Source of the DNA: Symbiodinium natans
Taxonomy: Eukaryota > Sar > Dinophyceae > Suessiales > Symbiodiniaceae
DNA length: 32,500 bases
Assembly (NCBI GenBank): GCA_905221605.1
Contig: CAJNDS010001090.1
Location: 635,001-667,500 of the forward strand
Reading direction: 5' to 3'
The notes under the pieces are model-generated. The model worked only from the letters and a program-made list of their open reading frames with translations. It made no database searches and had not been told where the DNA came from. The translations under genes were made by a program, and so were the position numbers. Below are positions 18,617 to 26,856 of the stretch, one piece after another; position 1 is the first letter of the stretch; every line of letters begins with the position of its first letter.

Positions 18617-19207
18617 TGGTTTAGGGTTTCGGGTTTAGGGTTTAGGGTTTAGGGTTTAGGGTTTAGGGTTTAGGGCTTCGGGCTAAGGGTTGTGTTTTGG
18701 AGCTTTCGGGTTACACCGAAACCATCACCTAGAGCATATGAGGTCGGGTGCTTTGTTGCTAGCATTTTGACAGAGATACCCCATACATACCGTCGCCAGT
18801 GTTTAGCAGGAACCACATATCTATATATATATATATATATGTGTGTATATATATATATATGTATACCGTATACACTTAACGTACAAAACTTAGATAACTT
18901 ATGCAACTTAAAAAAAACATATATATATATATATATATATAACTTATGTAACTTACATGACTTATATATACCTGACATAACTTATGTAGCTTATCTAGCC
19001 TATATGGCTTGCGTGACGTGTATGACTCTTTTAGCCCCCGGGCGGCCAACCTCGGGACGGAAATCTTTGGGTCTCCCTGGTTCCAACCGTCTGTGCAATT
19101 GCGCACTTAGCGTTCAAGGTCTTTGGTGTGTGGAGTTTAGGGTTTAGGGTTGAAGTTTAGGGTTTAGGGTCTAGGGTCGTTCGGGGTTTAGGTTTGGGAG
19201 TTAAAGC
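18617..19207. repeat. TTTAGGG arrays, TA microsatellites and ACTTATGTA repeats
   Basis: TTTAGGG at 18617-18680 and 19136-19200; (TA)n at about 18818-18862 and 18918-18942; a degenerate roughly 10-bp repeat (AACTTATGTAACTTACATGA type) at about 18890-19020. The open frames here are low-complexity Tyr/Ile/Leu strings and are not genes. Confidence 0.85.
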
Positions 19208-19340
19208 TTAGGGCGTGCCACAATCTTCGAGGTCTTTGACGAAGTCATGCCGAAAAGGAAGCCTTTTGGCCACTCTTGCCTCCTTTACCACCTCTGGAAA
19301 CTCCTCGCGCGTGATGTTCCCCGACTCGCTGGTGTCTTTC
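19208..19340 (-). CDS. Terminal exon with an EF-hand calcium-binding loop
   Basis: On the minus strand, after GGCTGGCAG, one base then 43 codons and TAA (19210-19208). Near the start lies a complete EF-hand loop, DTSESGNITREE: Asp at loop position 1, Ser at 3 and 5, Gly at 6, Ile at 8, Glu at 12. It is followed by an amphipathic helix (FPEVVKEARVAKRL) and a charged tail. EF-hand loops of this pattern bind calcium; in dinoflagellates they are common in kinases and ion channels, but the parent protein cannot be told. A GT near the end (GATTGTGGC) could make this an internal exon instead. Confidence 0.55.
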
Positions 19341-20353
19341 CTGCCAGCCCCCTAAACCCAAACCCTAGAACTTGTCGGCAAGGGCGTTGCTACATGTTGC
19401 TACAGGGGCACGTCTAACCAAGTTATGACCATGTTAGAGGACCTCGGGGCTTATTCTTGGGGCGTTAACCCTAAACCCCAAAGCCTAAAGCCTTAAACCC
19501 TAGACCCTAAAATGGGTTCGAAGTGCTCCTGATCCTTCACATGTGCCACATGCAGCCGTTTCAAGCAGAGCCGTTCCCTTTGGAGCAGGCAGGACGCGCG
19601 GACACGTTCCAAGCACACAGAGCCTCAAAGCAGACACCCCAAGAGCCAGAGTGTTTAAGGGTTTGGGGTTGCGGGTTTAGGGTTTAGGTTTTAGGGTTTA
19701 CGGTTTACGCACTCCCGTTTGGGAGCGATGTGAGAATGGGCTCTGTGGGACTGTCTGTGTGAGATTGATTTGGGTGATCAGTGATACTTTCATTATTTGA
19801 CTTTCCCATCCATAACATTAAAACAGCATGCCATTTGCCCGGTTCAAACAATCTTTGGCAATACTCGTCTTCAAGATCACAATGAGAAACCAAAGTAGCA
19901 GTGTGATATCAGCATCTGTTTGCTTACGAAAGTTGTTGTACGGAAAGAGGGGCACTATGAATGAGGCAGTAAACGCACGCATGACAAGGAGAAACCGCGG
20001 TGGATGAACAGAAGCTGGAGATGTTAAAGCCTTTTGTACTGGAACTGGCGATTGAAACGCATGAATCTAATATCTGGGCCTGTGGATGGTGGTTTTCTTC
20101 ACTGAGACAGGATTTTGGAAGAGGAAATCATTTGTAACCGCTAGAAAGAACTGGGTGATGAATCCAAGGGTCTAGAACTGTGGGTTTCGTTCGCCAAAAT
20201 CCCCAATTAAAATAGTAAACTCACGCGTGTCCTTGTAATTGACTACTTTTAATAGCAGACGTGCGTGCTCCTCTGGAGAATGCTCTGGACGCTGCCATCG
20301 TCCCAGGCAAGGCCGATCTCCTTCAGCGCGATTTGCAGCTGCGCCTCCACATT
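19341..20353. other. Mostly unique, AT-richer DNA
   Basis: Short telomere-like tracts at 19350-19370, 19470-19510 and 19668-19710. A plus-strand frame at about 19514-19650 (LLILHMCHMQPFQAEPF) and a 62-codon minus frame at 19705-19893 (CDLEDEYCQRLFEPGKW) look protein-like but lack paired splice sites. Positions 19900-20235 show nothing recognisable. The island 20250-20350 reads as a good amphipathic protein on both strands (minus: VEAQLQIALKEIGLAWDDG), so its strand is undecided. Confidence 0.45.
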
Positions 20354-20460
20354 ATGTGGGTTTCCGAAAATAAGGGTACCTTGTTTGGGGTTCCACTAGA
20401 AGGATTCGATCGTATTTTGGGGTATATAAGGGGTACCCCTATTTTCGGAAATCCCCACAT
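20354..20460. mobile_element. MITE-like element with TTTCCGAAAATA inverted ends
   Basis: The left arm 20354-20380 begins ATGTGGGTTTCCGAAAAT; the right arm 20431-20460 is its inverse with one two-base insertion and one mismatch. The 107-bp element has no ORF. The middle (TTTGGGGTTCC) and arms resemble 2403-2500, and the GGTACCC core resembles the hairpin at 21191-21265, suggesting one dispersed family. Superfamily unknown. Confidence 0.6.
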
Positions 20461-20513
20461 GGGCTTTAGGGTTTGGAGTTCAGAGGTGCGATTCAGAAAT
20501 ACATAACTACTGT

Positions 20514-20595
20514 TTGCTTAAGAACCCCAAAAGAATGACAATTTAATAATCACTATATTTCCCTTAATAGTATATTTTCCTGGGTTCTTAAGCAA
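20514..20595. repeat. AT-rich hairpin element with perfect 14-bp inverted ends
   Basis: TTGCTTAAGAACCC at 20514-20527 is exactly inverted at 20582-20595, with weaker pairing outside. The centre is AT-rich and non-coding. It could be a very short MITE or a relic hairpin. Confidence 0.6.
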
Positions 20596-21567
20596 TTACT
20601 AGATAATCCCTCATTACCCCCATCTGTCCTGCCCCACTTGGCTTAGACTTTTTTGGCACGAGGGTAGTGAGGTTTGGGGCTCTGCGCTATTGAGATTGTT
20701 GAGATGAGGGTTGAGGGTTTGTAGGGTTAGGGTTTAGGGTTTAGGGTTTAAGGCTGAGGTTTAGGATTTGGGGTATAAGCTTTGAGCGGTTTAGGAATTG
20801 TGCCAAGAGTGTATTGGCCGTTATAATGAGCACGTGGGGGTGCGGGGGCAAGCCCTTTAGGCGCTACAAAAACCTCTAAGCCAAACGAAATCGAAGCGAT
20901 GCCTGCATCCCGGGGGGTTCAGTATGCGGACCCTAAACCCCAAACTCTAAACCCTAAACCCTACAACCCCAAACCCCAAACCCTAAACCCTAAAACCCTA
21001 AACCCTAAGGGTTGGGGTGGCCCAGCCTTGTCCAAGAAGCCCGAGTTGTCTGCCTCGGCTGAGCCCAGCCGGGAGCCAGGCCGGAACACTGCATCATAGG
21101 GTTTAGGGTTTGGGGTTTAGGGTTTGGTGTTTAGGGTTTAGGGTTTAGGGTTTAGGGTTGCATAAACCAGCATGGGCCGTTCAAAAACAACAGGGGTACC
21201 CCGAACTCGTATGATCCTTGTTGTAGCCGTTCCCCAAATTGGTACCCTATTTTTGGGAACCCCTGTATCATACAGGCCACAAAGTCTGGCGCTTTGTGTC
21301 TGTTGGGCTTAACTATGGTTTTGAGGGGTTTAGGGTTTGGGGTTTGGGGTTTAGGGTTTAGGGTTTAGGGTTTAGGGTTTAGGGTTTAGGGTCTATCCCT
21401 AGGGTTTAGGGTTTAGGGTTCAGGGTTTAGGGTTTAGGGTTTAGGGTTTAGGGTTTCGGGGGCTTCAACTTCTGGAACTGGGGGCGTCAGTTTTGGCTTT
21501 AGGGTTTAGCAATAGGGTTTAGGGTTTAGGGTTTAGGGTTTAGGGTTTAGGGTTTAGGGTTTAGGGC
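20596..21567. other. TTTAGGG arrays, one hairpin, one possible terminal exon
   Basis: TTTAGGG-type arrays at 20728-20775, 21098-21160, 21328-21460 and 21512-21566; CCCTAAA/CCCCAAA at 20932-21010. An imperfect hairpin lies at 21191-21265 (CAGGGGTACCC with GGGAACCCCTG). Between 21020 and 21099 the plus strand reads LSKKPELSASAEPSREPGR and ends in TAG; the minus strand is also open, so this is only a possible terminal exon. Confidence 0.5.
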
Positions 21568-21654
21568 CTCCAAGTATGGGTCCGAGCTTTAGCTGGGGCG
21601 CGTCGAAACGCTCAAAGAGCTCCTCGATGAACTCCGCGCGCCGCTTCCGTTTGC
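21568..21654 (-). CDS. Candidate internal exon, unknown protein
   Basis: On the minus strand, from GGGCTCAG (acceptor, next base G) to CTTGGAG followed by GCCCTAAAC (GC donor). The 87-nt exon enters with two bases completing a codon. The peptide has a basic KRKRRAEF start, then IEELFERFDAPQLKLG, a likely amphipathic helix. Most third positions are G or C. Oddly, 11-bp inverted repeats (GCCTCCAAGTA at 21567-21577 and its complement at 21669-21679) flank it. Confidence 0.5.
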
Positions 21655-22146
21655 CTGAGCCCCAAGCCTACTTGGAGGCTGCTCAGGGTTTAGGGTTTAG
21701 GGTTTCGGGTTTAGGGTTTGGGGTTTCAGGTCTAGGGTTTCGCGTTTAGGGTTTAGGATTTAGGGTCCCGAAGCTCAAAAACCTCGGGAGGGCCCCCCCC
21801 CCCCCCCCTGAAGTACAAGCAGAGGTATCAAGTGCTAAACCCCCAGACCCCAATAAGCAGCTGGACCTCCGTTGATGAAAGCGGACGAAGGTAAGTTTTC
21901 CAAGCTCCACCGGACCGAAAAGCAGTGACAGGATGCCGCTTGCGATGAGGATGGGCGAGTGAGACCAGCAAGATCATCCCTAGACCCGAGACCCTGAAAC
22001 CTAAACCCTAAACCGTAAACCCTAAACCCTAAACCCTAAACCCTAAACCCTAAACCCTAAACCCTAAACCCTAAACCCTAAACCCTAAACCCAAACCCGA
22101 AGCGTTGGCATGGGAGTTTTAAACCTTTAGGGGGTCTAGGGCTCAG
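21655..22146. other. Arrays and one possible membrane-segment exon
   Basis: TTTAGGG-type repeats at 21685-21770, a run of C near 21797, and CCCTAAA at about 21990-22100. Between 21880 and 21975 the minus strand reads SPILIASGILSLLFGPVEL, a hydrophobic stretch long enough to be one membrane helix. No acceptor is evident and two other minus frames are open. Confidence 0.45.
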
Positions 22147-22231
22147 GTGGTTCAACGACCTCTGCGGTCACGGCCCTCACGCCATCAACTCCGGAGCATT
22201 CACTTCTAAGGCCCCCATGCCGTCGTTTTGG
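22147..22231 (+). CDS. Candidate internal exon, unknown protein
   Basis: From GGGCTCAG (acceptor, next base G) to TTTTGG followed by GTTTAGGG (donor within the repeat boundary): one base then 28 codons, WFNDLCGHGPHAINSG and FTSKAPMPSFW. Third positions are mainly G or C. A 15-codon minus frame is also open, so the strand is likely but not certain. Confidence 0.4.
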
Positions 22232-22346
22232 GTTTAGGGTTTAGGGCTTAGGGCTTAAGGCTTAGGGCTTAGGGCTTAGGGCTTAGGGCTTAGGGCTTAG
22301 GGCTTAGGGCTTAGGGTTTAGGGTTTAGGGCTTAGGGTTTAGGGTT
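22232..22346. repeat. CTTAGGG variant array
   Basis: About ten consecutive CTTAGGG units flanked by TTTAGGG, a locally homogenised variant. Confidence 0.95.
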
Positions 22347-22490
22347 TCAATGGTAATCCCCCACCCCAGTCCCAGTGTCACATATTCAAACGATAATTTC
22401 GTGGGAAGACTTACCCCCACTGATGAGGGAAGACCTTGGTTGCCGGCTATTTGGGCCTTGCGGGGGGGAGAAGAGTACAGGGTCCCATCA

Positions 22491-22709
22491 TCATGGAGCC
22501 GCGGCACGGTTGTAGACCGCCTCGGTTTTGCAAGGGCCGGTGTGCTGTTGGGGGAGCTGAGGCTCTTGGCACTCAGCCTCTGGACCCTGCATATGGAGCT
22601 TCTCCATGACTTGTGGGCCCTTTTTGGGGGATTCAGACTTCTTCTTCCCGTAATTTAGGGCATCCAAAGAGGCGGGCCGGTGATTCTTGCGCTTTTGGGT
22701 TTTTCGGGC
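22491..22709 (-). CDS. Candidate 3'-terminal exon, unknown basic protein
   Basis: On the minus strand, after ACCCCGAG (acceptor, next base G), 72 codons run in phase 0 to TGA at 22493-22491. The first half is lysine-rich (ARKTQKRKNHRPASLDALNY, GKKKSESPKKG), then QVMEKLHMQGPEAECQEPQ and TEAVYNRAAAP. The basic start could be nuclear-localising, but that is inference. The 102-codon plus-strand frame over the same DNA is regarded as a shadow. It is the last of four phase-0 exons (24358-24251, 23634-23548, 22988-22923). Confidence 0.55.
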   Translation of the reverse strand, partial: ARKTQKRKNHRPASLDALNYGKKKSESPKKGPQVMEKLHMQGPEAECQEPQLPQQHTGPCKTEAVYNRAAAP

Positions 22710-22719
22710 CTCGGGGTTT

Positions 22720-22910
22720 TAGGGTTGAGGGTTAGGGGTTAAGGGGGCTTTTGGTGCTTCAGGGGTTTTCGCGGTTCAGGGTTTAGGGTTTAGGGTTTAG
22801 GGTTTAGGGTTTAGGGTTTAGGGTTTAGGGTTTAGGGTTGGGGTTTGGGGTTTGGGGTTTGGGGTTTGGGGTTTGGGGTTTGGGGTTCAGGGCTCAGGGT
22901 TTAGGGCCAC
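22720..22910. repeat. TTTAGGG and TTTGGGG arrays
   Basis: TTTAGGG at about 22780-22838 followed by a homogeneous TTTGGGG block at about 22840-22888. In the minus-strand model this is intron between 22923-22988 and 22491-22709. Confidence 0.9.
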
Positions 22911-22922
22911 AAGTCAGGGCAC

Positions 22923-22988
22923 CCGCCGCTCGTCCACCGGCATGGCTTGAAAGCCCGGGTATCTCAGAGTCAGCATGCAGAACTTGTC
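22923..22988 (-). CDS. Candidate internal exon, unknown protein
   Basis: On the minus strand, from AACCCAG (acceptor, next base G) to GAGCGGCGG followed by GTGCCC (GT donor): exactly 22 codons, phase 0 at both ends, DKFCMLTLRYPGFQAM and PVDERR. Most third positions are G or C. A short copy of part of it (ATGCAGAACTTGT) recurs at about 23113. Confidence 0.5.
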
Positions 22989-23547
22989 CTGGGTTCAGGG
23001 TTTAGGGTTTAGGATTTAGGGTTTACAGTTTAGGGTCTCGGGTTTAGGTCTAGGGGTTTCGGGTTTAGGGTTTAGGGTTTAGGGTTTGGGGTCCAGGGCT
23101 TAGGGTTTAGGGTATGCAGAACTTGTAAACCCTAAACCCCAAACCCCAAACCCCAAACCCAAACCCCGTTCGCGCTGTACGGTCTTGAGCTTCAGGCTTG
23201 TTGGGCTGCGGGCTTGCTCTCCTTGGGGTCTTTCAATTGATCAGCACTGTTTAGGGTGTTAGATTTTTATGAGGGCCCTCCCGTTGTTTCGGGTTTAGGG
23301 TTTAGGGTTTAGGGTACAGGGTTCGGGTTTTTGTTACCCCTTGAAGCCCCGAAGGCCCCTCAACCGCAGGCTGGCGTCGGACCTCTGAAAACCCAATGCA
23401 GGGACATCGTGATACCTGGGCCACTGAGCGGCTACAGCTTGGGGGGTTTATAAGGTTTAGAATTTAGGGCTTCGGGTCTAGGGCTTAGGGTTTAGGATTT
23501 AGGGTTTAGGGTTTAGGGTTTAGGGTTTTAGCAAGGGTAAGGCTCAC
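22989..23547. other. TTTAGGG and CCCCAAA arrays with ambiguous islands
   Basis: TTTAGGG-type at 22995-23105, 23290-23330 and 23450-23528; CCCCAAA at 23128-23165. The islands at 23170-23250 and 23330-23445 are open on both strands (minus of the latter: WPRYHDVPALGFQRSDA) and could hold a further exon of the minus-strand gene. Confidence 0.5.
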
Positions 23548-23634
23548 AAGCTTTTGGGCCTTTGGAGGTTCAAGTTCGGGAGTGCAAGGTGCAGACGGCT
23601 TAGGCTTCAGGGCACGAGGCTCCGCGTCGAAAGC
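23548..23634 (-). CDS. Candidate internal exon, proline/lysine-rich
   Basis: On the minus strand, from CCCTGCAG (acceptor, next base G) to AAGCTT followed by GTGAGCC (near-consensus GT donor): exactly 29 codons, phase 0 at both ends, AFDAEPRALKPKPSAP and ELEPPKAQKL. Composition suggests a disordered linker. Belongs with 24251-24358 upstream and 22923-22988 downstream. Confidence 0.5.
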
Positions 23635-23689
23635 CTGCAGGGAAGTACACGTGCTGAGCTTCAGCAAACATGGCTTTACCACAAACTAC

Positions 23690-24250
23690 GCCCTAAACCC
23701 TAAACCCTAAACCATAAGCTTCGCCAAGGTTACCCCCCGCGAACCCCCCTCCCTTAAGGAGCCTATAAAGTCTCGCAAAAACACCCTCCCCACGACCTCC
23801 GCCCCTCACGCCGCCACAACACGACTCCAAAGTGCCCAAAACCCTTAAACCCCAAAACCCCAAAAACCCAAAACCCGAAAAACCTCAAGACCCTGACCCC
23901 AAAATCGAAACCCCAAAACCCCTAAACCCCAAAAACCAAAAAACCCTAAAACCCCAAAACCCCAACAACCCAAAAACCGAAAACCCAAAAAACCAAAAAA
24001 ATGAAAACACTAACAAAATAGAAGAAACAAAACCCTCAAAACCCTCAAAACCCCAAACCCCTAAACTCCAAAACCCAAGACCCGCAAAAACCCTAAAACC
24101 CCCAAGCCCACAAAACCCTGAACCCGCAACAACGCTCAACACCCTAAAGCTCGAAAACCCCTATACCCTCAACCCCCCAAACCCTAAACCCCAAAAAACC
24201 CTAAACCCTAAACCCTAACCCTACAAACCCTAAACCCTAAACCCTAAAAC
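23690..24250. repeat. CCCTAAA tract and long degenerate CCCCAAAA array
   Basis: CCCTAAA at 23690-23715, an unassigned island at 23716-23835, then over 350 bp of degenerate CCCCAAAA, CCCTAAAA and CCCAAAA units, ending in perfect CCCTAAA at 24195-24248. The 128-codon plus frame and its minus counterpart are products of this repeat. Confidence 0.85.
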
Positions 24251-24358
24251 TCGCGCCCGGCGGCGGAGCGAGGGAGAACTCCAGGTCGGAGCGCGAGGCG
24301 AAGCCGCGGCGCCCGCGGCTTCGCGGAGGTGGGAGCCGAGGGTGAACCTTACGAAGGG
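24251..24358 (-). CDS. Candidate internal exon, unknown protein
   Basis: On the minus strand, from CCCGCCAG (acceptor) to GGCGCGA followed by GTTTTAGGG (GT donor into repeats): exactly 36 codons, phase 0 at both ends. It starts PFVRFTLGSHLREAAG, then a Ser/Pro/Arg-rich stretch. Very GC-rich, so several frames are open and confidence is limited. It would be the most 5' of the four-exon minus-strand chain. Confidence 0.4.
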
Positions 24359-24389
24359 CTGGCGGGGGGATGGCTAGAGGTCTGAAGGG

Positions 24390-25128
24390 GGTTAGGGCTT
24401 TAAGGATGTTAAGGTTTTAGGAGTTCAAGGGTTTAGTGCTTAGGGCTTTTAGGGGTTTAGGGTTTCAGGGGGTTTAAGGGTTTAAGGGTTTAAGGGTTTA
24501 AGGGTTTAAGGGTTTAAGGGTTTAAGGGTTTAAAGGTTTAGGGGTTTTAGGGTTTAAGGGTTTAGGGCTAGGGATGTTTAGGGCTTAGGGCTTTGGGGGT
24601 TTGGGGGTTTGGGGGTTTGGGGGTTTGGGGGTTTGGGGGTTTGGTTGCTTAGTCTGGGGTTTACCACCAGGAGCTTCCCACACAGCCAGGCTTTTACAAA
24701 ATCCTTGTAGCACACACTCTCAAGTTAATTGGGGTTTAGGGTTTGGGGTTCGGGTTTCAGCGTTTTTGTAAATATGACCCTAAATTGTCACGGGTTTGGG
24801 GTTGTAGTTTTTCTTATATGAACCCTGGACCCCACCCTAAAAATGAAACCTTTCACCCAAAGCCCCAAACCCTGCACTATTCAAGGGCGTTTAGTCTTTA
24901 GGAAGTAAAATCGACGTCACGCCTATAAAGAAAGGGGTGGAGGGCTCCGGAAAGAAGTCCGGCTGCAGCAATAGGGAGAGAAAAAGTCCCCCGCACAACT
25001 GGGAAGAGAAAAAGAGTCCCACCACACCAAAGAAACCAAACCTGCCCCTAACCCCGAAACCCCAAGCCCTAAGCCCAAAATCCTAAACCCTGAACCCGAA
25101 ACCCGAAGCCCTAAACCCTAAACCCTAA
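24390..25128. repeat. TTTAAGGG and TTTGGGGG arrays, spacer, degenerate CCCTAAA
   Basis: TTTAAGGG octamers at about 24476-24535, TTTGGGGG octamers at about 24596-24650, a mostly unique spacer at 24660-25020 with no gene seen, then degenerate CCCTAAA/CCCTAAG at 25040-25139 leading to the retrotransposon. Confidence 0.85.
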
Positions 25129-25139
25129 GCCCTAAGCCC
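25129..25139 (+). other. Left copy of candidate target-site duplication
   Basis: GCCCTAAGCCC just before the element. The same 11 bases follow the A-tail at 31467-31477. Because the word is itself a telomere-like variant, a chance match is possible. Confidence 0.45.
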
Positions 25140-25245
25140 AGGCTTTCGGCTAGCCAGCTTGCAAGTAGTGCTCGTGCCAGTTTTCGAGAGGCCTCCCTTT
25201 GGCCACACCGCCTCTAAGAGGCAAGTTTCACTTATCTCCGAAGCC

Positions 25246-26841
25246 ATGACAGACCCAGCGCGTGGAAGCCAGGAACAGTTCCAAGCAGCCTTCCAACAGC
25301 AAAGGGAGTTCTACGCTGGCAGAACGGAGATCCGCACAGTACAGGGGGCGTTCTTTGAGGAGCACAGTCGCAAGAGGCGTGAGCCCCCCACGCCGGTCGC
25401 CTCAGGGCTGACCACACCGCAGGAGGGCACCCCAGTTCCGACAGACGGCCCGGTGAGTGGATTGGTGGTGCCAACCCTTCTGGAAGATGAAACGGCCTTC
25501 CAAGTCACAGCCGGTGAGTTGGGCGCAGATGTGAACAACCCGCAATCGGTGCAGCAGGTTTTGGCCGCTCCTGTCCACACCGCCAAGGACGTGTTGCGCA
25601 TCGTTCGTGGGTACCACAAGGCAGTGGTGCGTCCTGAGATGTACGGCCTCGTGCTGCAGCTTGAAAGTGCGTTGCTCAAGGTGAACGACGCAGTCTTTAG
25701 CTGTCGCCGTGAACTGGCCTTCATGACGGCAGACAACCGCTCGGAGCAGAAGAGGTCGTGCGGCTTGCTACTGGTCACAACTGGCTGGCCCAACGGTCTC
25801 AAGCCGGAGCAACGTGAGTTCATGATCGGCTGGATGATCGAGCAGCTCCCAGAGGCACAGAATTTCCTGCGCAACCGTGGGTTCCTCCGCGAGGATGCCG
25901 ACCACACCGCCCAGCACGCGCAGATGTGGTTCAATATCCTCAACACGGACCCCACCACGGTACCCCAGGGCACATTCTGGAGTGGAATGACGATGCTGCA
26001 CTTCAAATCCTGGGACCTTCGGCAGGCTTTTTTAAAGCGGTACGGAGGGCAGGGCGGAACTCCTCTCTACACCGCCCCCACGGTGCCTATCACCGGCAAG
26101 CACGTCCGCGTCTCACCTTGTTCACCTCAGTGGCAGCGAAAACTCGAGATGCCACTGAGGGTTGTCATTTCGGTGCTGAATGCGCACCCTGACACACAGG
26201 GAAAGAGGCTCATCATCCTTTGGAAAAGCCTCACAATTATGGAGCCAGTCGAGGGTCCGGACTTTCAACCCGACCACACCGCCTGGTGTCGGCTTTTTTA
26301 CGAGGAAGCCGAAGGCTCCTTTCAAGCCCGGTTGGAGACGTCCCCACCGCTGACCCGTATCATGCACTCTCCTCCTACCACGGTGGGGTGTAAGGAGAAG
26401 ACGCTTTTCGCAGAACACTGGAATACGGTGATCTGGGGCACGCAATTCGAATTGGATGAAATGGAGCGTATCGCTTACCGGCAGGCCAAGCATGAGGGCC
26501 ACACCGCCGGAAAAGGGACCTTTGTGGGAAAATCCCGCAAGCATTGGTCCAATGTAGTGCTCCACAATTCCTATTTCTCGCCGTATCCTTTTGAGCTCCA
26601 GCACAACGCAGTGGAGCAAGTTGCGTTCGTCTGGGACGAACTTTGTCAAAAGATGGGCGTCCCAGAACAACAGGTGGGCGACATAGCAGCCGCCACCTAC
26701 CAAGGGAAGCCCGTCGCACCCGACGCCGCTAGCCACACCGCCGCGGCAGAGGACGTAGAGATGGAGCGTTCCGAGAACCCTTTTGCAAAGGCCCCCCCGC
26801 CCACGAGCAAGGGCGCAGGCAAGCAAGGCCACACCGCCTGA
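25246..26841 (+). CDS. ORF1 protein of the LINE, likely RNA-binding
   Basis: From the first ATG (25246) the product is 531 aa; the frame is open further upstream to about 25159 but has no ATG there. No CCHC knuckle is visible. Residues of about 172-270 (GLLLVTTGWPNGLKPEQRE..., then MLHFKSWDLRQAFLKRYG) have the beta-alpha-beta look of the RRM-like domain of LINE ORF1 proteins, which coat the element RNA and act as chaperones. The N-terminus is Gln/Pro-rich and the C-terminus has an acidic patch (AAAEDVEMERSE). Copies of the 12-nt word give DHTA, GHTA, SHTA, VHTA or, in another frame, TTP; the last copy ends at the stop. The stop context is TGA CGG, and 15 nt later in the same frame ORF2 begins, so readthrough is possible. 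Function is inferred from position and fold. Confidence 0.75.
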   Translation: MTDPARGSQEQFQAAFQQQREFYAGRTEIRTVQGAFFEEHSRKRREPPTPVASGLTTPQEGTPVPTDGPVSGLVVPTLLEDETAFQVTAGELGADVNNPQSVQQVLAAPVHTAKDVLRIVRGYHKAVVRPEMYGLVLQLESALLKVNDAVFSCRRELAFMTADNRSEQKRSCGLLLVTTGWPNGLKPEQREFMIGWMIEQLPEAQNFLRNRGFLREDADHTAQHAQMWFNILNTDPTTVPQGTFWSGMTMLHFKSWDLRQAFLKRYGGQGGTPLYTAPTVPITGKHVRVSPCSPQWQRKLEMPLRVVISVLNAHPDTQGKRLIILWKSLTIMEPVEGPDFQPDHTAWCRLFYEEAEGSFQARLETSPPLTRIMHSPPTTVGCKEKTLFAEHWNTVIWGTQFELDEMERIAYRQAKHEGHTAGKGTFVGKSRKHWSNVVLHNSYFSPYPFELQHNAVEQVAFVWDELCQKMGVPEQQVGDIAAATYQGKPVAPDAASHTAAAEDVEMERSENPFAKAPPPTSKGAGKQGHTA

Positions 26842-26856
26842 CGGGGTCCTCTTAGC

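Noticed and set aside
23832-24218. 128-codon plus frame
   Set aside because: It is translated from the degenerate CCCCAAAA array; the composition is Lys/Pro/Asn only.
25149-25165. Spliced-leader-like bases at the LINE 5' end (GGCTAGCCAGCTTGCAAG)
   Set aside because: They resemble the leader only with gaps and several mismatches, too weak to claim.
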